The notes: generated from the letters alone by a model not told the origin. Positions 25,659 through 34,302 are shown, counted from the first letter of the stretch. The stretch is 64,000 nucleotides of DNA from Parvibaculum sp039680535 (GCF_039680535.1 NZ_JBDKSS010000013.1:659216-723215); one strand, 5' to 3'. A program made the numbers and translations.

Positions 25659-26269
25659 GGATGGCCGTCCTGTCCCGCAGTTGTTGTCGGCGCGGGGCTG
25701 TGCTGGGGCGCCGGGCCCGTCAGATGTTCGATGCCCGCCTTGAAGTAATCATAGCCCGTATAGAGCGTCAGGATCGCCGCCGCCCAGAGGAGCGCGAGCC
25801 CGGTCGTGGTGACGCCGGACACCAGCTTGTCGCCAGCGGGGCCTGCGAGCAGGAAGGAGAGGGCGACCATCTGGATCGTCGTCTTCCATTTCGCAAGCTG
25901 CGAGACGGGAACGCTGACGCGAACCTCGGCGAGGAATTCGCGCAGGCCGGAGACGAGAATTTCACGGCAGAGAATGACCAGCGCAGCCCAGAGCGAATAG
26001 CCCGCGATCGTGCCGTCGCGCGTCAGCACCAGCAGAACGGCGGCGACCAGCAGCTTGTCGGCGATGGGGTCGAGCATGCGGCCGAGATTGGATTGCTGCG
26101 CCCATGCGCGTGCGAGATAGCCATCGAAGAAATCGGTGACGGCGGCGAGAACGAATATCCCAAGCGCCCACCAGCGCGGCTCGTCGCCTTCGAAATAGAA
26201 ACAGGCGACGACGGCCGGCACCATGACGATGCGGGCATAGGTGAGCAGATTGGGCAGATTGATCGGCAT
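25655..26269 (-). CDS. pgsA: CDP-diacylglycerol-glycerol-3-phosphate 3-phosphatidyltransferase
   Basis: Membrane enzyme of 204 residues that makes phosphatidylglycerol phosphate. The CDP-alcohol transferase signature is intact: D-G-x2-A-R-x8-G-x3-D-x3-D in DFFDGYLARAW...GRMLDPIADK. Four to five hydrophobic segments span the protein, starting NLPNLLTYARIVMVPAV. First gene of pgsA-moaD-moaE, downstream of uvrC. Confidence 0.95.
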   Translation of the reverse strand: MPINLPNLLTYARIVMVPAVVACFYFEGDEPRWWALGIFVLAAVTDFFDGYLARAWAQQSNLGRMLDPIADKLLVAAVLLVLTRDGTIAGYSLWAALVILCREILVSGLREFLAEVRVSVPVSQLAKWKTTIQMVALSFLLAGPAGDKLVSGVTTTGLALLWAAAILTLYTGYDYFKAGIEHLTGPAPQHSPAPTTTAGQDGHP

Positions 26270-26357
26270 CCTCGCCTCATATTGGGGGCAGGCCGCGCCC
26301 CGTGAGGCGCCAGCATAGCAAAGTTGCGCCGCCTGTCAGCGTAGCGACGCTGTTTGG

Positions 26358-26373
26358 CGCCAACTATTTGGCG
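26358..26373 (-). terminator. Small hairpin after uvrC
   Basis: CGCCAA/TTGGCG with a 4-base loop lies immediately after the uvrC stop on the minus strand. No T-run follows, so this may be a weak terminator or only an mRNA 3' structure. Confidence 0.3.
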
Positions 26374-28353
26374 TCAGTTATTTGACGGCTGGTCCGGATT
26401 TCCGTGGAAGAAATCATAGACGGCCTGCGCGACCTTGGCGCTGATCCCGTCGACGGCCTCCAGGTCGGAAAGACCCGCCCGCGCCACCGCCCGCGCCGAG
26501 CCGAAATGGCGGAGCAGGGCGCGTTTGCGGCCGGGACCGACGCCCGGCACATCGTCCAGCGGATTGACGCCGATGGCCTTGGAGCGCCGCGCGCGATGGC
26601 TGCCGATGGCGTAGCGATGCGCCTCGTCGCGAAGCCTTTGCAGGTAGTAGAGAACGGGATTTCGCGGCTCCATCATGAAGGGATCGCGGCCGGGCATGAA
26701 GAAGCGCTCGCGCCCCGCGTCGCGCTCCGGCCCCTTGGCGACGCCGACAATGGCGACACTGTCGATGCCGAGTTCCGCGAGAACGTCGCAGGCGATCTTG
26801 AGCTGGCCCGCGCCGCCGTCGATGAGGATGAGGTCCGGCCAGTCGGGAAATTCCTTGCCGCGCGAATGCGCTTCCTCTTCGCTCGCGCCGTCCTCGGGCC
26901 GGGGTTCTTCTTCCCCCGTCGCTTCGCCGGATTCTTTCAAGAGGCGCGTGAAGCGGCGCGTGAGCACTTCGCGCATCATGCCATAGTCGTCGCCCGGCTC
27001 GATGTCGCTCTTGATGTTGAACTTGCGGTACTGCGACTTCATGAAGCCTTCAGGCCCGGCGACCACCATGCCGCCCACGGGCTTTGTGCCGGAGATATGG
27101 CTGTTGTCATAGACCTCGATGCGCTCCGGCGCCTGATCGAGGCCGAAGGCTTCGGCCACGCCTTCGAGGAGTTTACGCTGCGTCGAGCTCTCCGCGAGCC
27201 TGCGCCCCAGCGCTTCGCGCGCATTGGTGAGCGCGTGATCGACCAGTTCGCGCTTCTCGCCCCGCTGCGGCACGCCGACGGCGACCTTGCGGCCAGCGAT
27301 GATCGAGAGCGCTTCGGCGAGCAGCGCCTTGCCCGGAACGTCATGGCTCAGGAGCACCATGCGCGGCGGATGCCTGTCTTCGTAGAACTGAGCCAGGAAA
27401 GCGTCGAGCACTTCGGATGTTTCGAGTTCGCGGTCGTGGCGAGGGAAATAGGCGCGGTTGCCCCAGTTCTGTCCAGCGCGGAAGAAGAACACCTGCACAC
27501 AGGTCTGGCCGCCTTCCTGCCAGGCGGCGAAGACATCGGCCTCCGTGACCGTCTGCGGGTTGATGCCCTGATGCTGCTGCACCTGTGTCAGCGCGCGGAT
27601 GCGGTCGCGATAGATCGCGGCGCGTTCGAAGTCGAGCGCGGTGGCCGCCTCTTCCATATGCGCGGCAAGTTCCTTTTGCGTCTTGCGCGAACGCCCGCGC
27701 AGGAAGTCCCGCGCCTCGGCGACGAGTTCCGCATAGGCGTCCTTGTCGATCACGCCGGTGCAGGGGGCGCTGCATCGCTTGATCTGATGAAGCAGGCAGG
27801 GGCGCGTCCGGCTTTCGAAAACGCTGTCGGAGCAGGAGCGCAGCAGGAAGGCCTTCTGAAGCGCGTTGAGCGTCGCATTGACCGCGCCCGCATTGGCGAA
27901 GGGGCCGAAATAGTCGCCCTTGCGCGAGCGGCTGCCGCGATGCTTCACGACCTGAGGGAACTCGTGGTCACCCGTCAGCAGGATGAAGGGGAACGACTTG
28001 TCGTCCCGCATCAGCACGTTGTAGCGAGGCTTCAGGCGCTTGATGAGGTTCGCTTCGAGGAGTAGGGCGTCCGTTTCCGTGGCGGTGGTGATGAATTCCA
28101 TCGAGACGGTCGAGGCGATCATCCGCGCGATGCGGTTCGAATGGCCGGCGAGCTTCGTATAATTGTAGACGCGCTTCTTCAGGCTTCGCGCCTTGCCGAC
28201 ATAGAGAAGCTCGTTCTGGGCGTCATACATGCGATAGACGCCCGGGCTGTCGGGAAGCTGCTTCACCTTTTCGGCAATATAGGCAGCGCCGATCGAGGCG
28301 GCTTCCATGCCGCTCTCCACCGTCTGGCTGCGTTCTTGTTCCCGTTCGCTCAT
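26374..28353 (-). CDS. uvrC: Excinuclease ABC subunit C
   Basis: Nucleotide excision repair nuclease, 659 residues. N-terminal GIY-YIG domain (LPDSPGVYRMYDAQNELLYVG), a cysteine-rich part (RPCLLHQIKRCSAPCTG), the UVR motif, an RNase H-like endonuclease domain (EVYDNSHISGT, LILIDGGAGQL) and a C-terminal helix-hairpin-helix pair (DDVPGVGPGRKRALL). An acidic insert (about 483-505, EATGEEEPRPEDGASEEE) is specific to alphaproteobacterial forms. UvrB is encoded 6 kb away. Confidence 0.97.
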   Translation of the reverse strand: MSEREQERSQTVESGMEAASIGAAYIAEKVKQLPDSPGVYRMYDAQNELLYVGKARSLKKRVYNYTKLAGHSNRIARMIASTVSMEFITTATETDALLLEANLIKRLKPRYNVLMRDDKSFPFILLTGDHEFPQVVKHRGSRSRKGDYFGPFANAGAVNATLNALQKAFLLRSCSDSVFESRTRPCLLHQIKRCSAPCTGVIDKDAYAELVAEARDFLRGRSRKTQKELAAHMEEAATALDFERAAIYRDRIRALTQVQQHQGINPQTVTEADVFAAWQEGGQTCVQVFFFRAGQNWGNRAYFPRHDRELETSEVLDAFLAQFYEDRHPPRMVLLSHDVPGKALLAEALSIIAGRKVAVGVPQRGEKRELVDHALTNAREALGRRLAESSTQRKLLEGVAEAFGLDQAPERIEVYDNSHISGTKPVGGMVVAGPEGFMKSQYRKFNIKSDIEPGDDYGMMREVLTRRFTRLLKESGEATGEEEPRPEDGASEEEAHSRGKEFPDWPDLILIDGGAGQLKIACDVLAELGIDSVAIVGVAKGPERDAGRERFFMPGRDPFMMEPRNPVLYYLQRLRDEAHRYAIGSHRARRSKAIGVNPLDDVPGVGPGRKRALLRHFGSARAVARAGLSDLEAVDGISAKVAQAVYDFFHGNPDQPSNN

Positions 28354-28757
28354 AGCCTGTTTGAAGACTCTGCCTCTAAGTCCCGGATTCCATTGATCCC
28401 GATATTAGCGCCTTGAAGGCCATGTCGATGCCTTCTCAACATAGGTGCGGCGCCTGTGGATAAGTTTGTTGATTCTTTGTCGGCGATAGCAGTCAAGTTG
28501 TTGCCACAATTAGCTTTTGTGACGCGTGCCCGTAAAATGTGACAAAGCTAACCCTTTGATTTTTAATGATCTTTTTTATGCTTTGGAAAGGGGCATTGCT
28601 GTCGGCCCGATCAGAGAGTCAAGCGGATTCGTAGATCGGCCTTCATTTCTTTGCTGTGCACAATTGTTCCGCACCCGTCGCAGGACAGACCCAAATCTTT
28701 GATTCCATTGCCGCTTTCGAGGGGACAAGGAAATCAATCCCAAGCGAAATGCTGGAG
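28354..28757. other. 404-base intergenic region upstream of uvrC
   Basis: No convincing gene. AT-richer than its surroundings. It holds an imperfect inverted repeat, TTAGCTTTTGT (28510-28520) and ACAAAGCTAA (28542-28551), separated by 21 bases. It should contain the uvrC promoter on the minus strand. A 72-residue antisense-like reading frame (28643-28861) overlaps the folB end and lacks protein-like composition. Confidence 0.4.
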
Positions 28758-29177
28758 TTAGGGCAGGTTCCTCGCCCGCTCGATCTCGACACCGACGCTG
28801 CCGGCCTCCGGGATGGCCGCAAGTTTCTCGATACGCACCCGCGCGACCAGAACGCGCCCATCCTCGAGGCAGGAGGCCGCCACCCGCTCGGCCAGCGTCT
28901 CGACGAGGTTCAGATGGCCGCTCGCGACCATCGCCTTGATGTTGTTCACCACTTCTTCGTAGCAGACGACATTGGCGTGCTTGTCGCCATGCGCCGCCTC
29001 GCTCACCGTGAGGTCCACATTGACCCTGATCGGCTGGGTGCGGCCGTGTTCATGGGTGTAGACGCCGATATGCGCGTCAAGCATCAGGTCGCGCACGAAG
29101 ACGTGGCGAATGGCGCGGGCCGCGTCGGCGATCTTGAACGGCCTGACGTTGTCGGACTGGCTCATGGCATTACTCAT
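28758..29177 (-). CDS. folB: Dihydroneopterin aldolase family protein
   Basis: A 139-residue tunnel-fold protein of folate or monapterin synthesis. VFVRDLMLDAHIGVYTHEHG matches the FolB start, CYEEVVNNIKAM holds the conserved Tyr/Glu region, LVETLAERVA supplies the pterin-binding Glu, and RVRIEKLAAI the Lys. The ATG at 29177 is preferred, with AGGA 5 bases upstream; 29165 is possible. The next upstream gene encodes a PTR1/FolM-like reductase, so both act on pterins. Confidence 0.9.
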   Translation of the reverse strand: MSNAMSQSDNVRPFKIADAARAIRHVFVRDLMLDAHIGVYTHEHGRTQPIRVNVDLTVSEAAHGDKHANVVCYEEVVNNIKAMVASGHLNLVETLAERVAASCLEDGRVLVARVRIEKLAAIPEAGSVGVEIERARNLP

Positions 29178-29205
29178 TCGTTCCTGCCCAATCGTTCCGG
29201 CCCAT

Positions 29206-29958
29206 TCATTCAGGGATGCCGACGACATCGGGCGTTTCCCAGGCAAGGTGCTGGCCGCCGTCGAGCGCAATCATCTGGCCGGTCATGGCGGGCGCGGCGA
29301 GAATAAACCGAAGTCCCGCGCAAATCTCCTCGGGCGTAGTGCCGCGGCGCAAAATAGTTGCGGCGGATTGCCGTTCGAAGTCCTCCGGCGCTTGCCGCGT
29401 ATTGGCGAGCGTCGGCCCCGGTCCGATGCCGTTGACGCGGATATGGGGAGCCAGGCCTTGCGCGAGAAGGCGCGTTAGATCCCATAACGCCATTTTCGAC
29501 AGCGTGTAGCTCAGAAAGCGCGGATTGGGCCGCCAGACGCGCTGGTCGATGATGTTGACGATATTGCCGGCCGCGCCTTCCGGCAGCTGCGCCGCGAAGG
29601 CCTGCGAAAGAAAGGCGGGCGCCTTGAGGTTCGCGCCCATATGTGCATCCCAGCTCGCCTCTGTCATGGTCAGCGCTTCGTCCGGCTCGAAGAGCGAGGC
29701 ATTGTTGACGAGGAGCGTCAGCGGACCGAGCGCCTTCACCGCATCGGGGATGAGCGCTTCAAGCTCGGCGCGGCAGCCGAGATCGCCCTTGAGCGCGACG
29801 GCGCGTCCGCCGCGCATGTCGATCTCGCGAACGAGGCCCGCCGCGTCATCGTCGGACTGGTGATGATGGATGGCGACGGCATAGCCGTCTTCGGCGAGCG
29901 CGAGCGCGATGGCGCGTCCGATGCGCCGCGCGGCGCCGGTAACGAGGGCGGCTTTCAT
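29206..29958 (-). CDS. SDR oxidoreductase of the FolM/pteridine reductase type
   Basis: A 250-residue short-chain dehydrogenase. NADPH motif TGAARRIG (7-14) with RR suggests NADPH preference; NNAS follows. The catalytic Ser of ordinary SDRs is replaced by Asp138 (NIIDQR), paired with Tyr151 and Lys155 (SYTLSKMAL). Asp-Tyr-Lys is the pattern of PTR1 and FolM, which reduce dihydropterins. Position next to folB strengthens this. The start overlaps the end of the exchanger gene by 4 bases. Confidence 0.87.
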   Translation of the reverse strand: MKAALVTGAARRIGRAIALALAEDGYAVAIHHHQSDDDAAGLVREIDMRGGRAVALKGDLGCRAELEALIPDAVKALGPLTLLVNNASLFEPDEALTMTEASWDAHMGANLKAPAFLSQAFAAQLPEGAAGNIVNIIDQRVWRPNPRFLSYTLSKMALWDLTRLLAQGLAPHIRVNGIGPGPTLANTRQAPEDFERQSAATILRRGTTPEEICAGLRFILAAPAMTGQMIALDGGQHLAWETPDVVGIPE

Positions 29959-30986
29959 ATCGCCTCGCTCCCGCGCTGGAATATTGAAACCATATAGATC
30001 GCATAGGCCAGCACGAACATCGCTCCCTTCCACCATGTTATGCGCGCGCGCGACATGACCGTCGGCACGATCGCGAACGCCGCGAGCAGCATGGCCCAAA
30101 GATCGACGTGAAGAAAGTTCGCAGCCACGGGCAGCGGCGCGATCAGGGAGCTGACGCCGAGGATCGCCAGAATGTTGATGATATTGCTGCCTATGACATT
30201 GCCGATGGCGACATCGTGCTCCTTCCGCCACGCCGCCATGAGCGATGTCGTGAGTTCGGGCAATGAAGTTCCCACTGCAACCAGAGTGAGTGCGATTGTC
30301 GCCTCAGGCACCGCGAAGGCACGCGCGATTGCCGTGCCGCCCGAAACGACGAGATGCGCGCCGAGAGGAAGGCCCACGAAGCCGATCAGCGTGAAAGCCG
30401 CGATGACGGCCCATGAGGTGGCGGCCGTCGGCACATTCTTGACGAGGGCATGTTCGACAGCCTGCTCCACCGCCTTGCCGGGTTCCTTCACTTCGAGCGC
30501 GAGAGCGCGTGCCTCCGCCGCGAGGGCGCGGGCTTCGAGCCGGTGGGTCCGCACTTCCAGAAGCGACCAGGCGACATAGGCGCCGCAGAGGACGAGCAGG
30601 AGCAGGCCTTCGCCGCGGCCTATAGGCCCCAGGAAACAGAGCGCGGTCAGCGCGGCGCTTGCGCCCAGCATGATCAGCACGCTTCCCTTCAGGGACCCAT
30701 CGGAGCATGACAGCGGCGAAATGAGCGCGGGCAGCCCCAGCACGAGCAGGATGTTGGCGATGTTGCTGCCGATGACATTGCCGAGGGCGATTTCGGGCGA
30801 GCCCTGAAGCGCCGCGTCAGCCGAGATCACGAGTTCGGGCATGGATGTGCCGAGCGCCACAACGGTGACTGCGATGACGAGCGGGGAAGTGCCGAACCGC
30901 GACGCGAGCCCCACGGCGCCGCGCACCAGCAGGTCGCCGCTCAGGACCAGCAGCACGAAACCGCCGAGGACTGACAGATACATCAT
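29955..30986 (-). CDS. Calcium/sodium antiporter, YrbG type (CaCA superfamily)
   Basis: A 343-residue inner-membrane exchanger with ten or so hydrophobic segments in two inverted halves. Each half has the alpha repeat: ALGTSMPELVISADAAL followed by IALGNVIGSNIANILLVLG, and AVGTSLPELTTSLMAAW followed by VAIGNVIGSNIINILAILG. A charged cytoplasmic loop (about 140-190) links them. Translationally overlaps the pterin reductase gene, an unexpected partner. Confidence 0.93.
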   Translation of the reverse strand: MMYLSVLGGFVLLVLSGDLLVRGAVGLASRFGTSPLVIAVTVVALGTSMPELVISADAALQGSPEIALGNVIGSNIANILLVLGLPALISPLSCSDGSLKGSVLIMLGASAALTALCFLGPIGRGEGLLLLVLCGAYVAWSLLEVRTHRLEARALAAEARALALEVKEPGKAVEQAVEHALVKNVPTAATSWAVIAAFTLIGFVGLPLGAHLVVSGGTAIARAFAVPEATIALTLVAVGTSLPELTTSLMAAWRKEHDVAIGNVIGSNIINILAILGVSSLIAPLPVAANFLHVDLWAMLLAAFAIVPTVMSRARITWWKGAMFVLAYAIYMVSIFQRGSEAI

Positions 30987-31010
30987 CGGGTCACACCGCG
31001 AAACGGACGC

Positions 31011-31358
31011 TCATGGCAGGTAGATCGCGTAATGCTTGCGCGTCCGCGTCACGACTTCCCATGTGCCCTTGAAACCGATCGGCAGCACGAAAGCGTCGCC
31101 TGCGCGCACCGTCATCACAGCACCGTCGTCGCCCGTGATGCGGCTTTCGCCTTCGAGGATGTGGCAGAATTCGGCTTCCGTATATTCGATGCGCCACGCG
31201 CCGGGATCGGATTCCCATATGCCGGAGAAGAAGCGCCCGTCCGGCGTCTCATAGGCATTCCATGTGCGGTTCTGCGGCGTCCCCGCAATCACGCGGTCGG
31301 GCGCGGGGGCGCCGGGTTCCGGCGTGTTCATGGCGGTGACGGGGATCAGCTTCGGCAT
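31011..31358 (-). CDS. Cupin domain protein (DUF861, EutQ-like)
   Basis: A 115-residue single cupin. RFFSGIWESDPGAWRIEYTE, FCHILEGESRITGDDG and GDAFVLPIGFKGTWEV match the DUF861 family; metal-ligand positions are partly replaced. GGAGG lies 5 bases before the ATG. Divergent from the acyltransferase gene; 24 bases separate it from the exchanger. Role unknown. Confidence 0.85.
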   Translation of the reverse strand: MPKLIPVTAMNTPEPGAPAPDRVIAGTPQNRTWNAYETPDGRFFSGIWESDPGAWRIEYTEAEFCHILEGESRITGDDGAVMTVRAGDAFVLPIGFKGTWEVVTRTRKHYAIYLP

Positions 31359-31532
31359 CGGGTCCTCCAGTGGCGGATGGGCGACTTTAGCATGAGCCGC
31401 GCCCACGCGGGGCCGTGCGCCTGTGGTTAATGCCGGCACTCTCTGGCCGGAATTTTGCTCCCCCAGGAAGAGAAGCAAGAGCGACGTCCGGAAACGGTAC
31501 GGGAATGTGCCGGAACGGCGCGGGAGACGGTT

Positions 31533-32789
31533 ATGATCGAGACTGCAGGCGAGCGTGCGAGCATGAGAGAGACGGCGGAGGCGCCGCGTTCGCGCACGCC
31601 GCGCGCCGTCGCGCCTCGCAATTGGCCGGGCAGGGTGGAGCGTCGCGCCACCGCCCGCCGCGCGCTCGGCTTCACGCTCTTCACAAGCTTCATCGAGGCG
31701 GAATCGCAGTGGCGGCGCTTCGAGGCGGAGGCAGTCGGCACCGGCTTTCAGAGCTATGACTGGCTCGCCGCCTGGCACGCCTCGGTCGGCAGCGCGGAAG
31801 GCATCGCGCCGGCGATCCTCATGATCTCGCTCGGCGGAAGGCCGCTGATGCTTGCTCCCTTCGGCATAGAGCGGCGCATGGGCGCGCGCTGTCTCGTCTG
31901 GCTCGGCGGCAGGTTCGCGGACTACAAGGGCCCGTTGCTCGCCCGCGATTTCGCCGAACGCCTGCCTGCCGGACGTTTCGCCGCGCTCTGGCCGTCGATC
32001 GTCCGCGCGCTTCCGAAGCATGACGTGCTGCTGCTGGAAAACCAGCCCGAACGCCTTGGCGGCCTCGCCAATCCTTTCGTCGCGCTGGGCGGCGAACTCG
32101 CGCCCGATGCGGCCTATGCCTTTGCGCTTCCCTCCACGTCTGAAGAGCTTCTGCAGATCTTCCGCCCTGAAACGCGTCGCAACGACCGGGTGAAGGAGCG
32201 CAAGCTCGCGGAGAAAGGCGAGGTCGTCTTCCGCATCGCGCAGACGCCGACAGAGGCGCGCGCGCTTGCCCGCCAGATACTTGACGCCAAGGTCGCGCAG
32301 CTCCGCCAGCAGGGCATCGCCTCGATCTTCGAGGATGAAGCCCATCGCGCCGCCTATCTGGAACTTGCCTCGCTGCCGCGCGAGGATGGGCTGATGCATC
32401 TGCAGGTCGCCGCGCTGATGCTTGACGGCAAGATGATTTCCGGCTCCATCGCTCATGTCTGGCATGACCGCGCCACGCTGATGGTGCATGTCTACGACCC
32501 CGAACATGCGAAGGTTTCCCCAGGCCGCCTTCATCTGTTGCGGCTCATGCGCGCGAGCATCGAGGCGAAACACGCCGTCTACGACCTCTCGGTCGGCTAT
32601 GCGCCCTACAAGGAAAGCTTCTGCGACACGCCCATGCCTCTCTACGCGCTGATCGAGGCGGCGACGCCTTGGGGCCTCGGCATCTCGACGCTGCTGAATG
32701 CGCGTCGTGGCGTTCGCCGCGCCATCAAGACCAACGACCGCCTGATGGGCTGGCTCCGCTCCGCCCGCGCGCGCCTCGCCGGGAAGTAA
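31533..32789 (+). CDS. GNAT/FemAB-like acyltransferase (BioF2/CelD family)
   Basis: A 418-residue cytoplasmic protein with two GNAT-like halves. FTSFIEAESQWRRFEAEA and TGFQSYDWLAAWHAS begin the core; RRNDRVKERKLAEKGEVVFRI and SPGRLHLLRLMRASIEAK (cut) belong to the BioF2-like acyltransferase domain, and YDLSVGYAPYKESFCD closes it. Family members act in cellulose, exopolysaccharide or lipid modification. ATG 31533 is chosen, with GGGAG upstream; a TTG at 31455 would add a disordered basic arm. Confidence 0.83.
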   Translation: MIETAGERASMRETAEAPRSRTPRAVAPRNWPGRVERRATARRALGFTLFTSFIEAESQWRRFEAEAVGTGFQSYDWLAAWHASVGSAEGIAPAILMISLGGRPLMLAPFGIERRMGARCLVWLGGRFADYKGPLLARDFAERLPAGRFAALWPSIVRALPKHDVLLLENQPERLGGLANPFVALGGELAPDAAYAFALPSTSEELLQIFRPETRRNDRVKERKLAEKGEVVFRIAQTPTEARALARQILDAKVAQLRQQGIASIFEDEAHRAAYLELASLPREDGLMHLQVAALMLDGKMISGSIAHVWHDRATLMVHVYDPEHAKVSPGRLHLLRLMRASIEAKHAVYDLSVGYAPYKESFCDTPMPLYALIEAATPWGLGISTLLNARRGVRRAIKTNDRLMGWLRSARARLAGK

Positions 32790-32858
32790 GCGCGGCGCTT
32801 GCGCCGTGGCTCGCCTTGCGCGAGCATCGGGCGGTCCAGACCGGCGAAGGAGCCCATC

Positions 32859-33290
32859 ATGGTCCGCGTCCTCGGCATCGACCACCTCGCCATCCGCGTC
32901 AGCAATCTCAAGCGCTCAAAAGAGTTCTACGGCAGGTTGCTCGGCTTCATGGGCTTCGAACTCGAATGGGAGTTCGGCCAGACGCTCGGCTGGGACAATG
33001 GCCGCACCATGTACTGGATCACCGACGCCGACCGGAAGGGCAAGCAGCACAAGCACCGCACCGGCGATGTCGGCTTCCATCATTACGCCTTCGAAGTCTC
33101 GCGGCCCGGCGATGTCGACAAGGTGCATGCGCTCCTCATCGAGATGGGCGCAACCATCATCGACGCGCCCGCCGACTATCCCGACTATGGCGAAGGCTAC
33201 CGCGCCGTCTATTTCCTCGATCCCGACGGGCTGAAGCTCGAGGTCATGTATTTTCTGGAGAAGCGGAAAAGGCTGCGGGGGAAGAGGTAA
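32859..33290 (+). CDS. VOC family protein (glyoxalase/dioxygenase fold)
   Basis: A 143-residue protein with two beta-alpha-beta-beta-beta modules. Metal-ligand candidates are His9 (GIDHLAIRV), His74/75 (GFHHYAFEV) and a C-terminal Glu (GLKLEVMYF). Size and ligands fit the vicinal oxygen chelate family; substrate unknown. It stands alone between the acyltransferase gene and a repeat-bracketed GIY-YIG gene. Confidence 0.88.
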   Translation: MVRVLGIDHLAIRVSNLKRSKEFYGRLLGFMGFELEWEFGQTLGWDNGRTMYWITDADRKGKQHKHRTGDVGFHHYAFEVSRPGDVDKVHALLIEMGATIIDAPADYPDYGEGYRAVYFLDPDGLKLEVMYFLEKRKRLRGKR

Positions 33291-33327
33291 TTCTTTCGTC
33301 ATTGCCGGGCTTGACCCGGCAATCCAG
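33291..33327 (+). repeat. Palindromic intergenic repeat, copy 1
   Basis: TCGTCATTGCCGGG-CTTGA-CCCGGCAA-TCCAG unit directly after the VOC stop and 2 bases from the GIY-YIG stop. The stem TTGCCGGG/CCCGGCAA is perfect. The 35-base core recurs at 33691 in the same orientation and at 33638 inverted. Confidence 0.85.
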
Positions 33328-33329
33328 CG

Positions 33330-33620
33330 TCATCGCATGAGGTCTTCATAGAGATCGCGCCAGCCCGGATTGGCCTCCTCGATCAAGGCGAGCTTCCACG
33401 CCCGGGACCAATGCTTCAGGTTCTTTTCGCGCTGAATCGCATGGCTGATGCTCGGATGCACTTCGAACCAGACGAGACGCTTCACGCCATACCGGCTGGT
33501 AAAACCGCGCATCGCTTCCGTCTTGTGTTCGTAGACGCGGCGCAGAATGTCGTTTGTAACGCCGGTATAGATCGTTCCGTTTCGACCGCTGGCAAGAATG
33601 TAGACATAGTATTGGCGCAT
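33330..33620 (-). CDS. GIY-YIG domain nuclease-like protein (URI family)
   Basis: A 96-residue stand-alone GIY-YIG domain. YYVYILASGRNGTIYTGVT gives the two-strand signature (YVY...IYTG), followed by the conserved Arg in LRRVYEHK and Glu in REKNLKHW; these are the catalytic residues of the family. No DNA-binding extension is present. The gene is enclosed by palindromic repeats on both sides. It may be a domesticated nuclease acting on such repeats. Confidence 0.9.
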   Translation of the reverse strand: MRQYYVYILASGRNGTIYTGVTNDILRRVYEHKTEAMRGFTSRYGVKRLVWFEVHPSISHAIQREKNLKHWSRAWKLALIEEANPGWRDLYEDLMR

Positions 33621-33637
33621 GCGCGGAGTGTGCCGCT

Positions 33638-33669
33638 CTGGATGCCCGGGTCAAGCCCGGGCATGACGA
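33638..33669 (-). repeat. Palindromic intergenic repeat, inverted copy
   Basis: CTGGATGCCCGGG-TCAAG-CCCGGGCATGACGA, 17 bases before the GIY-YIG start. It is the reverse-oriented relative of the copies at 33291 and 33691 with compensating changes (TGCCCGGG/CCCGGGCA), so pairing is kept. Confidence 0.82.
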
Positions 33670-33690
33670 TGAGTAGTTGGCATCATTTTC

Positions 33691-33725
33691 TTTTCGTCAT
33701 TGCCGGGCTTGACCCGGCAATCCAG
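33691..33725 (+). repeat. Palindromic intergenic repeat, copy 3
   Basis: Same 35-base core as copy 1 (TTTCGTCATTGCC ... GGCAATCCAG). Together with the inverted copy 22 bases away it makes a REP-doublet-like arrangement beside the GIY-YIG gene. Confidence 0.85.
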
Positions 33726-33747
33726 AGCAGCACACATCCCGACGATG

Positions 33748-34302
33748 TTACTTCGGCCGCCGCTCCCAGGGCTCCAGCACGCCCGCGACGAAGCGGGCTT
33801 GCGGCTTTTCCATCTGCGCGATGGTCGCCGCTGAAATCTCTTCATGGGTAAGCCAGCGCGATCCGTCGCCTTCAAGCATAAAGCCGAGGATCACCTGCGA
33901 ATAGGTGATGTCCGGCTGCAAGGCCAGCGCCTGCGCGCGCCGCTCCGCAATCGACGCCTCACCATTTTCACCCAGCAGGATCGACCGGCTTCCCATCACT
34001 TCGACAATCCGCCCGCCCGGCGCAATCATCCCGTCAATCGCCGCGCGAAGTATCTCTGCCTGCGGCCTGATCCATGTCAGCGCGAGATCGTAAGGCGCGT
34101 GCCGCGCAACAACGTCGAGAAACGCCGCGCCATCATCATAGCTCTGAGATACGCGCGTGAGCTTCACATCGAGGGTGTCGCTCCCAAGCGAGAAGTCCTC
34201 CGCATGCCGAGAAAGCGTCACGGCCTTCCTCGACCGCGCGACCGCATGCGCCGCAGCGGCTTTCAACATGCCGGTTGTGCCGATAAGGAGGGTGGTGGTC
34301 AT
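33748..34302 (-). CDS. Rossmann-fold protein annotated in relatives as short-chain dehydrogenase-like
   Basis: A 184-residue protein starting with a nucleotide-binding strand and turn (TTLLIGTTGMLKAAAAHA). A second strand with LTWIRPQAEIL and VEVMGSRS follows. The C-terminal block (SQVILGFMLEGDGSRWLTHEEISAAT, cut) is typical of small SDR-related proteins that lack the Tyr-Lys catalytic pair. No clear catalytic residues. Function unknown. Confidence 0.68.
   Translation of the reverse strand: MTTTLLIGTTGMLKAAAAHAVARSRKAVTLSRHAEDFSLGSDTLDVKLTRVSQSYDDGAAFLDVVARHAPYDLALTWIRPQAEILRAAIDGMIAPGGRIVEVMGSRSILLGENGEASIAERRAQALALQPDITYSQVILGFMLEGDGSRWLTHEEISAATIAQMEKPQARFVAGVLEPWERRPK

Noticed and set aside
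31011..32885. Long minus-strand frame through the acyltransferase gene into the cupin gene
   Set aside because: Only the last 115 codons (cupin, with GGAGG before ATG 31358) are protein-like; the rest is antisense to the acyltransferase.
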